Assembly: GCA_030538275.1 (NCBI GenBank)
Contig: JAUNUH010000008.1
Coordinates: 98,679-162,678 of the forward strand
DNA length: 64,000 nucleotides
Source of the DNA: Flavobacteriaceae bacterium
Lineage (GTDB): Bacteria; Bacteroidota; Bacteroidia; Flavobacteriales; Weeksellaceae
Direction: 5' to 3'
The position numbers and the translations under genes were made by a program. Shown here in pieces: positions 8,253-17,593 of the stretch (its first letter is position 1; each line of letters opens with the position of its first letter). The notes beneath the pieces were generated by a model. That model did no database searches. It saw only the letters and a program-made list of their open reading frames with translations, and was not told the origin of the DNA.

Positions 8253-9338
8253 ATGATCAATTCCGATGAATCTTGGTTTGGCCAATTCTCAAAACCTTTG
8301 ATAATTGCAGGCCCTTGCAGCGCAGAGACTGAAAAACAAATGCTTATTACAGCAGAAGGCATCGCTGAAATAAAGGTGGATTTTTTTCGGGCAGGAATCT
8401 GGAAACCACGTACCAAACCCAATTCATTTGAGGGAGTTGGAGCGCAAGGATTGAAATGGCTGCAGCGTGTAAAGGATGATTTCGGGCTCAAAACAGCTAC
8501 CGAAGTGGCAACTGCAGAACATGCACGTCTGGCGTTGGAACATGATGTTGATCTGCTGTGGATAGGCGCACGCACTACAGTGAATCCCTTTCAAGTACAG
8601 GAAATTGCAGAGGCTTTGCAAGACACCGACAAAATCGTTATGGTGAAAAATCCTGTTAATCCCGATTTGGATTTATGGATGGGCGCATTCGAGCGTATGG
8701 CAGGACAAGGCATCAAAAAATTAGCCGCTATACACAGAGGATTTTCCATTTATAAAAAAATAAGATTCAGAAATGAACCTCAATGGCAGATTCCACTGGA
8801 TTTTAAAAAAGAATTTCCATTAATTCCCTTGATTTGCGACCCTTCACATATCACCGGAAACCGTAATTGGATAGATGAGGTGGCACAAGAAGCTATGAAT
8901 TTTGGCTTTGATGGCTTGATGGTCGAAACACATCCAAATCCAAACGCAGCCTGGAGCGACGCAGAACAGCAAGTAACGCCAGAACAATTAAAAAATATTC
9001 TTCAAAATTTGATTTTGCGTGACGCCGATGATATTGACAAGGAATATCAAATGCTGCTAAGTTCACTTCGACATCAAATTGATGAAATTGACCGAAATAT
9101 GCTCGAAATGCTGGCCAACCGCATGAAGGTTGCAGAAGAAATCGGGGCATTGAAAAAATCCCATAATGTCGCTCTTTTTCAACCTGATCGTTGGGCTATA
9201 ATTAAATCTTTGATGTTGAAAAATGCCTATAAATATGGACTTTCACAAGAATTTATTGAAAGATTTTTGAATGCAGTGCACCAAGAATCTATTCAGGTGC
9301 AAAACAAAATTATGGAGCAAAATCAAAATTCTTTATGA
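8253..9338 (+). CDS. Bifunctional DAHP synthase / chorismate mutase
   Basis: It is a fusion of the first shikimate-pathway enzyme (3-deoxy-7-phosphoheptulonate synthase, class I-beta like) with an AroQ-type chorismate mutase, 361 residues. The N-terminal domain (about 1-260) has IIAGPCSAETEKQM, FRAGIWKPRTKPNSFEGVG, LLWIGARTTVNPFQVQEIA, VMVKNPVNPDLDLWMGA and ICDPSHITGNR. The C-terminal domain (about 265-350) begins LRHQIDEIDRNMLEMLANRM and continues to EIGALKKSHNVALFQPDRW, the helical mutase core. In this fusion the mutase domain can act both as enzyme and as a feedback sensor. No other aro gene is adjacent. The ATG overlaps nothing upstream; the stop overlaps the rsgA start by four bases (ATGA), so translation is coupled. 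Confidence 0.94.
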   Translation: MINSDESWFGQFSKPLIIAGPCSAETEKQMLITAEGIAEIKVDFFRAGIWKPRTKPNSFEGVGAQGLKWLQRVKDDFGLKTATEVATAEHARLALEHDVDLLWIGARTTVNPFQVQEIAEALQDTDKIVMVKNPVNPDLDLWMGAFERMAGQGIKKLAAIHRGFSIYKKIRFRNEPQWQIPLDFKKEFPLIPLICDPSHITGNRNWIDEVAQEAMNFGFDGLMVETHPNPNAAWSDAEQQVTPEQLKNILQNLILRDADDIDKEYQMLLSSLRHQIDEIDRNMLEMLANRMKVAEEIGALKKSHNVALFQPDRWAIIKSLMLKNAYKYGLSQEFIERFLNAVHQESIQVQNKIMEQNQNSL

Positions 9339-10270
9339 AAGGATTAATTACCAAATCTACCGGCAGCTGGTACACCCTTCGTGATGAATTTGGGAAAGAA
9401 TGGGATGCCAGAATTCGCGGAAAATTCAGGTTGAACGAAATCAAACACACCAACCCGCTGGCCGTGGGCGACCATGTGGAATATGAGCTGGATAAAGACC
9501 AACTGGCCGTAATCACTGACATTCACCCGCGGCAAAATTACCTCATCCGTCGTGCGGTGAATTTATCTAAAAAAACCCACATCATAGCTTCCAATATCGA
9601 ACTGGCTTTTTTGATTGCAACCATTTCAAACCCAAGAACTTCCACGGGTTTCATCGATCGATTTTTGGTTACCTGTGAGGCGTATGAAATCCCGGTAATG
9701 TTGGTTTTTAACAAATCCGACGAATGGGACCAAGAGGATAAATCAGCTTATGTAGAATTAAAAAATCTGTATGAAAGTGCTGGGTATGAAGTGCTGTCGG
9801 TTTCGGCGCTGCAGGGCGAAAATCTAGCGGAATTAAAGTTAAAATTAAAGGATAAAGTGGCATTGGTTTCCGGGCATTCCGGGGTGGGAAAATCAACACT
9901 CGTGAATGCACTTTCACCGGGGCTGGATTTGAAAACCAAAACCGTGTCTGATTTCAACAAAAAAGGCCAGCACACCACCACCTTTGCCCAAATGTATGTA
10001 TGGCCGTTTGGCGGATTTGTAATTGACACCCCGGGCATCAAAGAATTTGGTCTGGTGGACATGGACAAGGACGAAATTCAGGATTATTTTCCAGAAATAT
10101 TTGCCCTGAAAGAGGAATGCAAATTTTATAACTGCATTCACACCATAGAGCCCAAATGTGCTGTGCGCAAGGCAGTTGAGCATGAAGAAGTCGCCGTGAG
10201 CCGCTATGAAAGTTACTTGACTTTTCTAGATGAAATTGAACAAAGCGAGACTGATTATTCTAAAGATTAA
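9335..10270 (+). CDS. rsgA: Ribosome small-subunit-dependent GTPase RsgA
   Basis: This late 30S ribosome-assembly GTPase has 311 residues. The G motifs are circularly permuted as expected for the family: LVFNKSD (G4) comes first, then VLSVSALQGENL (G5), GHSGVGKSTLVNAL (G1/P-loop) and DTPGIKEFGL (G3). An N-terminal OB-like domain precedes them (GDHVEYELDKD). A C-terminal zinc motif follows (ECKFYNCIHTIEPKCAV, three Cys and one His). It starts within the stop of the DAHP synthase gene (ATGA) and is followed 8 bases later by dtd. Confidence 0.95.
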   Translation: MKGLITKSTGSWYTLRDEFGKEWDARIRGKFRLNEIKHTNPLAVGDHVEYELDKDQLAVITDIHPRQNYLIRRAVNLSKKTHIIASNIELAFLIATISNPRTSTGFIDRFLVTCEAYEIPVMLVFNKSDEWDQEDKSAYVELKNLYESAGYEVLSVSALQGENLAELKLKLKDKVALVSGHSGVGKSTLVNALSPGLDLKTKTVSDFNKKGQHTTTFAQMYVWPFGGFVIDTPGIKEFGLVDMDKDEIQDYFPEIFALKEECKFYNCIHTIEPKCAVRKAVEHEEVAVSRYESYLTFLDEIEQSETDYSKD

Positions 10271-10278
10271 AACCAAAA

Positions 10279-10734
10279 ATGAGAAGTGTAATTCAACGTG
10301 TAAAACACGCAAAAGTAACGATAGACGGTAAAATTTCTGGCGAAATCGGTCAGGGTTTGCTGGTTTTAATCGGTTTTGAAGCGGATGAAAATCAAGAGGA
10401 TTTTGACTGGATGATTAAAAAAATAATTCAATTGCGCATTTTTGATGATGAAAATGGCGTAATGAACAAATCGGTTCAAGAAATTGATGGTGAAATGCTG
10501 ATTGTAAGCCAGTTTACCCTACATGCCAATTGCAAAAAAGGCAACCGACCATCCTACATTCGGGCTGCAAAACCCGAAATTGCCATTCCGTTGTATGAAA
10601 AATTTATCGCCGAATCTGAAGCCGTTTTGGGCAAAAAAGTACAAACCGGCCAATTTGGTGCTGATATGAAGGTAGAACTGCTGAATGACGGGCCCGTGAC
10701 CATCATACTGGATAGCAAGGAGCGCGACTTTTGA
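10279..10734 (+). CDS. dtd: D-aminoacyl-tRNA deacylase
   Basis: It hydrolyses D-amino acids from mischarged tRNAs. The 151 residues match the family size. The two active-site motifs are present: SQFTLHANCKKGNRPSY (the SQFTL block) and NDGPVTIIL (the GPVT block). MRSVIQRVKHAKVTIDG is the usual start. It is probably third in the operon after the DAHP synthase gene and rsgA. The following 275 bases to 11009 hold no gene or clear terminator that I can see. Confidence 0.95.
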   Translation: MRSVIQRVKHAKVTIDGKISGEIGQGLLVLIGFEADENQEDFDWMIKKIIQLRIFDDENGVMNKSVQEIDGEMLIVSQFTLHANCKKGNRPSYIRAAKPEIAIPLYEKFIAESEAVLGKKVQTGQFGADMKVELLNDGPVTIILDSKERDF

Positions 10735-11009
10735 TATTTTGAATCAAGCCTTTCGTTTTAATCAATTATAGCGTTGATTTATAAAAGTATGAATTAAATT
10801 CTTGAAGAGGAACAATCATTGTATGAACGACTGGTGCAACGATCAGTATTCAGGTTGTTTTGGAAATTCATTCATTGGATCAAAATAATATTATGAAGCT
10901 ATAAACTTCTATAATTCGAATTTTAAACTTAACAAAAATTAATTACATCCACCCTTTTGGATAGCATTTTGTTAAACCTTTTGTAAATTTTCATGTCCAA
11001 AATCATTGT

Positions 11010-12821
11010 ATGAGTATTAAACCTTTTAGCCGAACGCTGGGCTTGATTGATATTTTCAAGCAATTGCGGCCGTTTGTAAAGCCCTACCGAACGATGATAA
11101 TCGGCACACTTTTGCTCACGTTTATTGGTGCACTTGCCGCCCAGGTGAACCCACTGGTCCTGGAATATACAGTGGACGAAGTGCAAAAATTGACCGAATT
11201 GCCCAACCCGTTGGCCGAGGGCGTTCAGGTGCTGATTATCATTTCTTCTATCCTTTTTGGGAAAGAAATTGTGAATATTTTTATTCAATTTGGACAGAAA
11301 TATTATGGAGAAAAAATTCGAATTAATGTTTCCAGCGTGTTGGCACAATCGGCCATCGACAAAATTTTGACCTACCGCACCGCCTTTTTTCAAAATGAAG
11401 ATTATGACACCGGAAAGCTGCAAACCCGTATAGACCGAGGCGTTGAAAGCCTTACGCGACTGGTTCAAAACTTTTTTATCGATATTCTTCCGCTTTTTTC
11501 AAACTCGATTATTGCGCTGGTAATTATGTATATGAAAAATGTGTATGTGGGGCTGGTAGCGACGCTGATTTTGCCGATTTATTTTTGGGTGAGCCAAAAA
11601 CAAGCCAATAAATTGCAGGGTGTGCGCCGCACCTTTCGTATGCAGCGCGAAAATAAATCGAATGGGTTGATCAATATCATTCAATCCATAATGGTGATTA
11701 AAAGTTTTAACCGTGAAAAATATGAAGGAACCAAGCAGTTTGACCTGCAAATGGACCTGATGAACAACCAGTTGTACACACGAAAAACCAACTTTTTGTA
11801 TGATGCGATTAAGAGTTTTTTGGAACAAATTGGTGTGGTGTTGATTATTTTATTAACGGTTTATTTGGTGCTGGATCAAACGATTTCGATTGGCGCCATC
11901 ATGTTGCACATCATGCTTTTCAACAATGTTTCGGCGCCCATAAGGCAATTGCACCGAATTTATGATCAAATGAATGATGCGCTGATCTATGCGGAAGGCT
12001 ATTTTGATGTGCTGAATTCGGATGATGAAATTGAGGAAAGCGGCAGCTTGGTTAAATCTGAAATTCGGGGAGATTTTGAGCTGAAAAATGTGGATTTTAC
12101 CTACCCCAACGGCACCAAGGCGCTGTATGATATCAATATGAAAATTGAGGCGGGAAAAACCACGGCTTTGGTGGGGCTGAGCGGCGCCGGCAAAAGTACG
12201 GTGGTGAATTTGATTTGTAAATTTTTTGCCCCGGATAGTGGTGAAATCACGTTGGACGGCATTCCGTTGAATTCGTATGAAAATCAATCGCTACGCAGCC
12301 ATATTGGATTGGTTTTACAAAAAAATCACATTTTCAACGGAAGTGTGATGGAAAATATTCGCTATGGAAATATGGACGCCAGCAACGAAGAGGTGATGGA
12401 TGCTGCTAAAAAAGCCTATCTACACGATCAAATCATGACCTTGCCCGAAAAATATGACCACAACGCCAATCAACTGAGCGGCGGGCAACAACAGCGAATT
12501 GCTATTGCGCGGCTGTTTCTCAAAAATCCGCCCATCATTATTTTGGATGAACCCACAGCCAGTCTAGACGCCATTGCCACCGAACAAATCAAGAACAGTT
12601 TGGACGCCATCAAAGAAAACCGAACGGTGTTGGTGATTTCGCATAGTTTGTCCCAAATCATTGATTCAGACGTAATTTACGCCATGGAACAGGGGCGCGT
12701 AATCGAACACGGAACGCATCAACAATTGTATAATAATGAAAGTACCTATCGCCGGATTTTTGATGCATCTGCGCGCAGCATGAATCTGGATTTGATTGCT
12801 GATACCTTGAATGATAATTGA
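11010..12821 (+). CDS. ABC exporter, membrane and ATPase domains fused
   Basis: This 603-residue half-transporter probably works as a homodimer in the inner membrane. A six-helix membrane domain spans about 1-330, with clear segments near 29-45, 72-92, 160-195 and 275-305. The ATPase domain has Walker A GLSGAGKST at 389-397, signature LSGGQQQR, Walker B IIILDEPTASLD and the switch His in VISHSLSQI. It belongs to the MsbA/lipid-drug exporter type of arrangement; the substrate cannot be told. A lipid A flippase is possible, but no lipid A genes are adjacent. It stands alone, with 84 bases before the next start. Confidence 0.88.
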   Translation: MSIKPFSRTLGLIDIFKQLRPFVKPYRTMIIGTLLLTFIGALAAQVNPLVLEYTVDEVQKLTELPNPLAEGVQVLIIISSILFGKEIVNIFIQFGQKYYGEKIRINVSSVLAQSAIDKILTYRTAFFQNEDYDTGKLQTRIDRGVESLTRLVQNFFIDILPLFSNSIIALVIMYMKNVYVGLVATLILPIYFWVSQKQANKLQGVRRTFRMQRENKSNGLINIIQSIMVIKSFNREKYEGTKQFDLQMDLMNNQLYTRKTNFLYDAIKSFLEQIGVVLIILLTVYLVLDQTISIGAIMLHIMLFNNVSAPIRQLHRIYDQMNDALIYAEGYFDVLNSDDEIEESGSLVKSEIRGDFELKNVDFTYPNGTKALYDINMKIEAGKTTALVGLSGAGKSTVVNLICKFFAPDSGEITLDGIPLNSYENQSLRSHIGLVLQKNHIFNGSVMENIRYGNMDASNEEVMDAAKKAYLHDQIMTLPEKYDHNANQLSGGQQQRIAIARLFLKNPPIIILDEPTASLDAIATEQIKNSLDAIKENRTVLVISHSLSQIIDSDVIYAMEQGRVIEHGTHQQLYNNESTYRRIFDASARSMNLDLIADTLNDN

Positions 12822-12905
12822 GAGTTTTGTTAAATTTTTTTTGAATAAGCCGTTATGGTAAGAATTTTGAATGCCGTTTCTTGAAAAAAATTAAAATTAT
12901 ATAAC

Positions 12906-13355
12906 ATGAAAAAATTTAGTGTATTAACAGTATTTATTTTGTTGCTTTTCGGAGCTTCATTTTTGAACGCACAAGCTTTTGAAGGTGCGGGAGATAAAAA
13001 ATTACAAATCGGTTTGTCTCCTTATGGTCATGGAACTGGAATTAACGGAACTTTTGATTATGGAATTGCCAGATACTTTTCTGTAGGCGTAGGTGGGGAA
13101 TTCTATTTTGATAATGACAAGGACCGCAAAAACGATGCGGATTTCTTTATTTTTGGAAGATTAAATGCTCATTTGGGTAGTTTATTGAACATGCCTTCAA
13201 GCATGGATTTATATCCTGGAATTGATGTAGGATTGTTGGGGGATAAAATGGGATTTGATGGCCATCTTGGATTCAGATATTTCTGGAGCAATAATATTGG
13301 AGCCTATGTAGAAGTTGGATCAAGGGGAAGTATTGGTTTGAGTTTTAATTTGTAA
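12906..13355 (+). CDS. Small secreted outer-membrane barrel-like protein
   Basis: This 149-residue protein has a clear signal peptide (KKFSVLTVFILLLFGASFLNAQA, cleavage near residue 22). The mature part is made of alternating beta-strand-like segments rich in Gly and aromatic residues (TFDYGIARYFSVGVGGEFYF, FGRLNAHLGSLLN) and ends in the strand SIGLSFNL. This suggests a short beta-barrel or barrel-like outer-membrane protein. I do not recognise a functional family with certainty; a Bacteroidetes DUF is likely. It has no operon partner; the next gene starts 26 bases later with a TTG. Confidence 0.65.
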   Translation: MKKFSVLTVFILLLFGASFLNAQAFEGAGDKKLQIGLSPYGHGTGINGTFDYGIARYFSVGVGGEFYFDNDKDRKNDADFFIFGRLNAHLGSLLNMPSSMDLYPGIDVGLLGDKMGFDGHLGFRYFWSNNIGAYVEVGSRGSIGLSFNL

Positions 13356-13380
13356 TTTCTTACATTGCACAAAAAATAAT

Positions 13381-14580
13381 TTGAAGATAGCAATTATCGG
13401 GGGTGGTGCCGCGGGCTTCTTTTTGGGAGCGCAGTTGGCACCACCTTTTTTTGTTCATATTTTTGAAAAAGCAGCCACGCCACTTCAGAAGGTGAAAATT
13501 TCGGGCGGAGGCAGGTGTAATGTGACGCATGCCTGTTTTGACCCTGCGCTGCTGGTCGATTATTATCCCCGAGGAAACAAAGAATTGCGTAGTGTTTTTG
13601 GTCGATTTCAGCCGGGCGACACCATGGCATGGTTTGAAGATCGGGGAATTCCGTTGAAAATTCAAGAGGATATGCGGGTGTTTCCTGCGTCTGATAATTC
13701 GATGGATATTGTGGAATGCCTCATTCGTGAAAATCAAAAAAACAATCACCAAATTTCGCTGAATGAAGCTGTGAAGGAAATGAATCCCATCGCTGACGGT
13801 TTTGAAATTAAAACCACCAAAGCGGTTTATGAATTTGACAAAGTAGTTTTTGCGCCCGGCGCCAGCAAACAAGCCTGGCAAATGATTGAAAAACTGGGAC
13901 ATAGCATTATTTCGCCGGTTCCATCATTATTTACTTTTAATTGTAAAGAGGTGCGAATTGAAGGCTTGCAGGGAACCTCTTTTTCCAATGCCGAAATCAA
14001 AATTCGAAATTCTAGCTTAGAAAATACAGGAGATTTATTGTTGACACATTGGGGATTTAGTGGACCGGCGGTTTTGGTGTTATCAGCATGGGGCGCACGC
14101 CAGCTTTTTGATTTGAATTATCGTTTCGAAATTGAAATAAATTTTATCAATTACACCACACAAGAAGCTTATGAGCAATTGCTTGAAATTAAGCAGGAAA
14201 ATCCGGCACAAAAATGCAGCCGTTTTGCTCCGTTTAATCTCACAAAACGATTTTGGATTTCCATTTTAAATTATCTAAATATTAAAGTAGAAAAGTCTTG
14301 GAACAATCTCAACGACAAGGATTTACGCAAAATTGCAGATGAGTTGACACGTGGAATTTATTCCATTCATGGCAAGAGTACTTTCAAGGATGAATTTGTA
14401 ACTGCGGGCGGCGTGGATTTAAAAGAAATTAACTTCAAAACGATGGAAAGTCGCTTGATTCCGGGTGTTTATTTTGCAGGTGAAATATTAAATATTGATG
14501 CGGTAACAGGCGGTTTCAACTTTCAGGCATGTTGGAGCGAAAGTTTCATCATCAGCGAATCTTTAAAGAATATTTTATAG
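13381..14580 (+). CDS. BaiN/HI0933-family FAD-dependent oxidoreductase
   Basis: The 399 residues begin KIAIIGGGAAGFFLGAQLA, an FAD-binding GxGxxG Rossmann motif, followed by the family hallmark KVKISGGGRCNVTH. FASGAS-like FAPGASKQAWQM and the C-terminal FAGEILNIDAVTGGFNFQACW are typical of the HI0933/YhiN group. Some relatives reduce bile-acid intermediates; the role here is unknown. The start is TTG: no ATG fits, the FAD motif begins three residues in, and the frame upstream offers no better codon. The central region lacks nothing expected. Confidence 0.85.
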   Translation: MKIAIIGGGAAGFFLGAQLAPPFFVHIFEKAATPLQKVKISGGGRCNVTHACFDPALLVDYYPRGNKELRSVFGRFQPGDTMAWFEDRGIPLKIQEDMRVFPASDNSMDIVECLIRENQKNNHQISLNEAVKEMNPIADGFEIKTTKAVYEFDKVVFAPGASKQAWQMIEKLGHSIISPVPSLFTFNCKEVRIEGLQGTSFSNAEIKIRNSSLENTGDLLLTHWGFSGPAVLVLSAWGARQLFDLNYRFEIEINFINYTTQEAYEQLLEIKQENPAQKCSRFAPFNLTKRFWISILNYLNIKVEKSWNNLNDKDLRKIADELTRGIYSIHGKSTFKDEFVTAGGVDLKEINFKTMESRLIPGVYFAGEILNIDAVTGGFNFQACWSESFIISESLKNIL

Positions 14581-14670
14581 CTCCAACGCATTATTTTACT
14601 TATATTAGTTGGCTGATTGTTAAAGTTATTGATTTTATTCCTATGAATGCATAACTTTAATAAAAAATAT

Positions 14671-14678
14671 TATATTTG
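14671..14678 (+). promoter_or_regulatory. Candidate -7 box of the FadL-type porin gene
   Basis: TATATTTG matches TAnnTTTG, 21 bases before the start codon. The surroundings are very AT-rich, and no clear -33 TTTG is seen. Confidence 0.5.
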
Positions 14679-14699
14679 TTTTAATAATTTTAACATTTA

Positions 14700-15935
14700 A
14701 TGAGGAATATGAAAAGAAATTTAATTTTGCTGATGGCGTTACTTGTTTTCCCTTCTGCGATATATGCCGGTGGATACCGAGTTTCGCTACAAGGAGTGCG
14801 TCAGGCAGCTTTGGGAGCGCAAGGTGCGGTTTTGTCCCATGATGCCAGTGTAGCATTTTACAATCCGGCGGCGCTTGCCTTTGTGGACAGTAAATTCAGT
14901 ATTGCGGCTGGTGGATTCGGGGTTTCACTCACTGGAAAATATCAAAATCGATTAACCGGCGAAACGGCTGAAACCGACAATCCGTTGGGTACACCAATTT
15001 ATGCCGCTGTCAGCTACAAACCAACCGAAAAATTAGCGTTGGGAGTGAGTTTTACAACGCCATTCGGTAGCACCGTGGACTGGGGAAATGAATGGGCTGG
15101 AAAATATGTAATTAATCGTATTGAATTGAAATCTTATTTCCTTCAACCAACTGTTTCTTACCGATTTAATGATTGGTTTGGTGTGGGTGTTGGCTATATT
15201 TTAGCAAGCGGTTCGGTAAATATTCAGCGTGAAGTAGCCGTTGGAAATTCGGATGCAAGTCTGGAATTGAACAGTAAGGATGGTAAAGGAACAGGCTTTA
15301 ATATTGGTGCTTATATCAAGCCGCACGAGACCGTAACTGTGGGTATTGCCTACCGTTCTAAAGTTGAAATGGAAGTTGAAGGAGGTGATGTAATGTGGCA
15401 AAATGTACCCGGGTTGGTAAGTTCATCTATGCCATTTGCTGCAACACAATTTGATGCTGCCCTGCCGTTGCCTTATGAGGCGATATTTGGCTTGAGCTGG
15501 CAAGCAACACCAAAATTAATGCTTTTGGGTGAAGTTGGCTCGGTTGGTTGGGAAGAATATCGTGAACTAGATATCGCTTTTACCGGCGGAAACACGCCAT
15601 ACAACAGCGTTTCTACCCAAAAGTATGATCATACCTATAACTATAGTTTTGGTGCAGAATATGCCGCAACGGATATGTTCGATCTGCGTTTAGGGTATAA
15701 ATATGATAGCACACCATCACCTGCAGAATATTTCAATCCACAAACACCAACCACTGATTATCACTCGTTTACATTAGGTTTAGGAACGCATTTCGGCGGT
15801 TTCAATCTTGATTTAATGGGTCAATACACTATGGGTGAAGAACGTACATTCAAAAATGTGGAATCAGGTTTCGGCGGAGATTTGCGATTAAACGGATTTA
15901 TCTTTGGCGCAGGCGTTTCCTATAACTTACAATAA
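14700..15935 (+). CDS. OmpP1/FadL/TodX-family outer-membrane transporter
   Basis: This predicted 14-strand outer-membrane barrel would take up hydrophobic molecules such as long-chain fatty acids. It has a signal peptide (LILLMALLVFPSAIYAGG). The mature N-terminus GGYRVSLQGVRQAALGAQGAV, followed by DASVAFYNPAALAF, is the family hallmark (hatch region with NPA). Barrel strands follow to the last strand LRLNGFIFGAGVSYNLQ, with the expected aromatic-rich end. The length of 411 is typical. A second ATG at 14709 (MKRNLIL) gives a cleaner signal peptide and may be the true start. The SGNH hydrolase follows 14 bases later, suggesting release of fatty acids and their uptake together. Confidence 0.9.
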   Translation: MRNMKRNLILLMALLVFPSAIYAGGYRVSLQGVRQAALGAQGAVLSHDASVAFYNPAALAFVDSKFSIAAGGFGVSLTGKYQNRLTGETAETDNPLGTPIYAAVSYKPTEKLALGVSFTTPFGSTVDWGNEWAGKYVINRIELKSYFLQPTVSYRFNDWFGVGVGYILASGSVNIQREVAVGNSDASLELNSKDGKGTGFNIGAYIKPHETVTVGIAYRSKVEMEVEGGDVMWQNVPGLVSSSMPFAATQFDAALPLPYEAIFGLSWQATPKLMLLGEVGSVGWEEYRELDIAFTGGNTPYNSVSTQKYDHTYNYSFGAEYAATDMFDLRLGYKYDSTPSPAEYFNPQTPTTDYHSFTLGLGTHFGGFNLDLMGQYTMGEERTFKNVESGFGGDLRLNGFIFGAGVSYNLQ

Positions 15936-15949
15936 ATAATTAATTGAAA

Positions 15950-17500
15950 ATGAAAATACTATATAAATCAATATTCTTTACCGCATTACTTATTGCATTT
16001 GGATGTAATGATGATTTTGAAAATCCGGTTGAGAACACAGTCATAACAAGTGGCGATGCCAACTTCAGTAAATATGTAGCTATCGGTAATTCACTCACTT
16101 CGGGATATGCAGATAATGCGTTGTATCAAAGTGCTCAGCAAAACTCTTTTCCAGCGATATTGGCAGCGCAAATGTCTGCTGCAGGAGGGGGTGCTTTTAC
16201 TCAACCTTTGATGCTAGATGATATAGGTGGTTTTGCTGATTTGGGAGTTCCGGGTAGATTAACGCTACAAATTATAAACGGAAGTCCTGCGCCGGTTCCC
16301 ACACCAGCACAATCGGCATTTCAGTCGAGTTTTGTTCAGGGACCATTTAATAATATGGGCGTTCCGGGTGCCAAATCATTTCATTTGGTAGCGCAAGGAT
16401 ATGGAAATCCTGCTGGGATTGCTCAAGGCTTGGCCAATCCCTATTTTGCACGAATGGCTACATCTGCCCAAACTTCTATCATGGCGGATGTTATGGCACA
16501 GCAACCTACATTTTTCACCCTCTGGATTGGAAATAATGACGTACTTTCTTTTGCTACAAGTGGAGGAGTAGGAACCAATCAGGCTGGAAATCTGAATCCT
16601 GCAACCTATGGTGGAAACGATATTACAGATCCACAGGTATATGCATCTGTAATGCAACAAATTATAGAGGCATTGGCAGTGAATGCCGGCGCAAAAGGAG
16701 CGGTGGCTAATTTACCCAACGTTACTTCGATTCCATATTTTACTACAGTTCCAGTGAAGCCACTTACTGCAGATAATGCGGCTTATGCAGCTCAAATCCC
16801 AATGTTGAACCAGTTTTTTGGATCTTTGAATCAGGTATTTGATGCTTTGAATGTACCTGAAAGAAAAATTAATTTTGATGCAGGGGGAGCCTCAGGAATT
16901 GTTTTTGTTGATGACAGTTTGCCCGATCTTTCTGCACAGATTTCTGCCGTGCTTACACAGGTTGGTGTGCCGGCAGCACAGGCGCAATTAATGGGAATGA
17001 CTTATGGGCAGGTAAGGCAGTCTAAAGAAGGTGACCTTATTCCATTAACCATGAGTTCTAGAATCGGATCCTTGGATACGAACAGACTAGCCACTTTGAT
17101 GCAAATGGGCTTGTCACAGGAACAAGCTGGGCAGCTTTCTGTAGTGGGTTTAACGTATCCGCATGATGAATTTGTACTGAGTCAGGATGAAATAAATCAA
17201 ATTACAACCGCTGTGAATCAGTTTAATGGTATTATTGCTCAATTGGCTGGAAATTATGGTTTGGCCTTGGTAGATATGAACCGCAATATGGGCAATTTAC
17301 AATCAGGGATTACCTACAATGGTGTTGGTTACAATGCTGGATTCATAACGGGTGGAGCTTTTTCTTTGGATGGCGTTCACCTGAACGGTAGAGGTTATGC
17401 TTTGGTTGCTAATTATTTTATCGATGCGATTAACCATAAATTCGGGTCGAATTTGCGACAAGTCAATGTGAATAATTATTCAGGCATTACGTTACCATAA
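15950..17500 (+). CDS. SGNH/GDSL-family hydrolase lipoprotein
   Basis: The lipoprotein signal peptide is KSIFFTALLIAFGCNDD, with Cys near residue 19. Block I is YVAIGNSLTSGYAD (GNSL in place of GDSL, nucleophile Ser kept), block III is TLWIGNNDVLSFA (catalytic Asn), and block V is SLDGVHLNGRGYALV (Asp-x-x-His). It is probably an esterase or lipase on the outer membrane or periplasmic face. At 516 residues it is longer than the minimal domain because of an insert between blocks III and V. I begin at ATG 15950; the longer open frame starts with TTG two codons earlier. It follows the FadL-type gene by 14 bases and precedes a strong terminator. Confidence 0.88.
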   Translation: MKILYKSIFFTALLIAFGCNDDFENPVENTVITSGDANFSKYVAIGNSLTSGYADNALYQSAQQNSFPAILAAQMSAAGGGAFTQPLMLDDIGGFADLGVPGRLTLQIINGSPAPVPTPAQSAFQSSFVQGPFNNMGVPGAKSFHLVAQGYGNPAGIAQGLANPYFARMATSAQTSIMADVMAQQPTFFTLWIGNNDVLSFATSGGVGTNQAGNLNPATYGGNDITDPQVYASVMQQIIEALAVNAGAKGAVANLPNVTSIPYFTTVPVKPLTADNAAYAAQIPMLNQFFGSLNQVFDALNVPERKINFDAGGASGIVFVDDSLPDLSAQISAVLTQVGVPAAQAQLMGMTYGQVRQSKEGDLIPLTMSSRIGSLDTNRLATLMQMGLSQEQAGQLSVVGLTYPHDEFVLSQDEINQITTAVNQFNGIIAQLAGNYGLALVDMNRNMGNLQSGITYNGVGYNAGFITGGAFSLDGVHLNGRGYALVANYFIDAINHKFGSNLRQVNVNNYSGITLP

Positions 17501-17524
17501 AACGAGTGTTTAATAAATATATAA

Positions 17525-17558
17525 ATGCGGTTCAGATTTGTTCTGAACCGCATTTTTT
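17525..17558 (+). terminator. Strong terminator of the FadL-SGNH operon
   Basis: A perfect 12-bp stem (ATGCGGTTCAGA with TCTGAACCGCAT, loop tttgt) is followed by a T run. It lies 24 bases after the stop at 17500. Confidence 0.92.
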
Positions 17559-17593
17559 AATCATGATTTTTCAATATTTAGAATAAATTGAAA

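Noticed and set aside
10735..11009. The 275-bp gap after dtd as a possible RNA gene
   Set aside because: I found no stable hairpin series, no known riboswitch or RNA motif, and no match to the dispersed repeat family.
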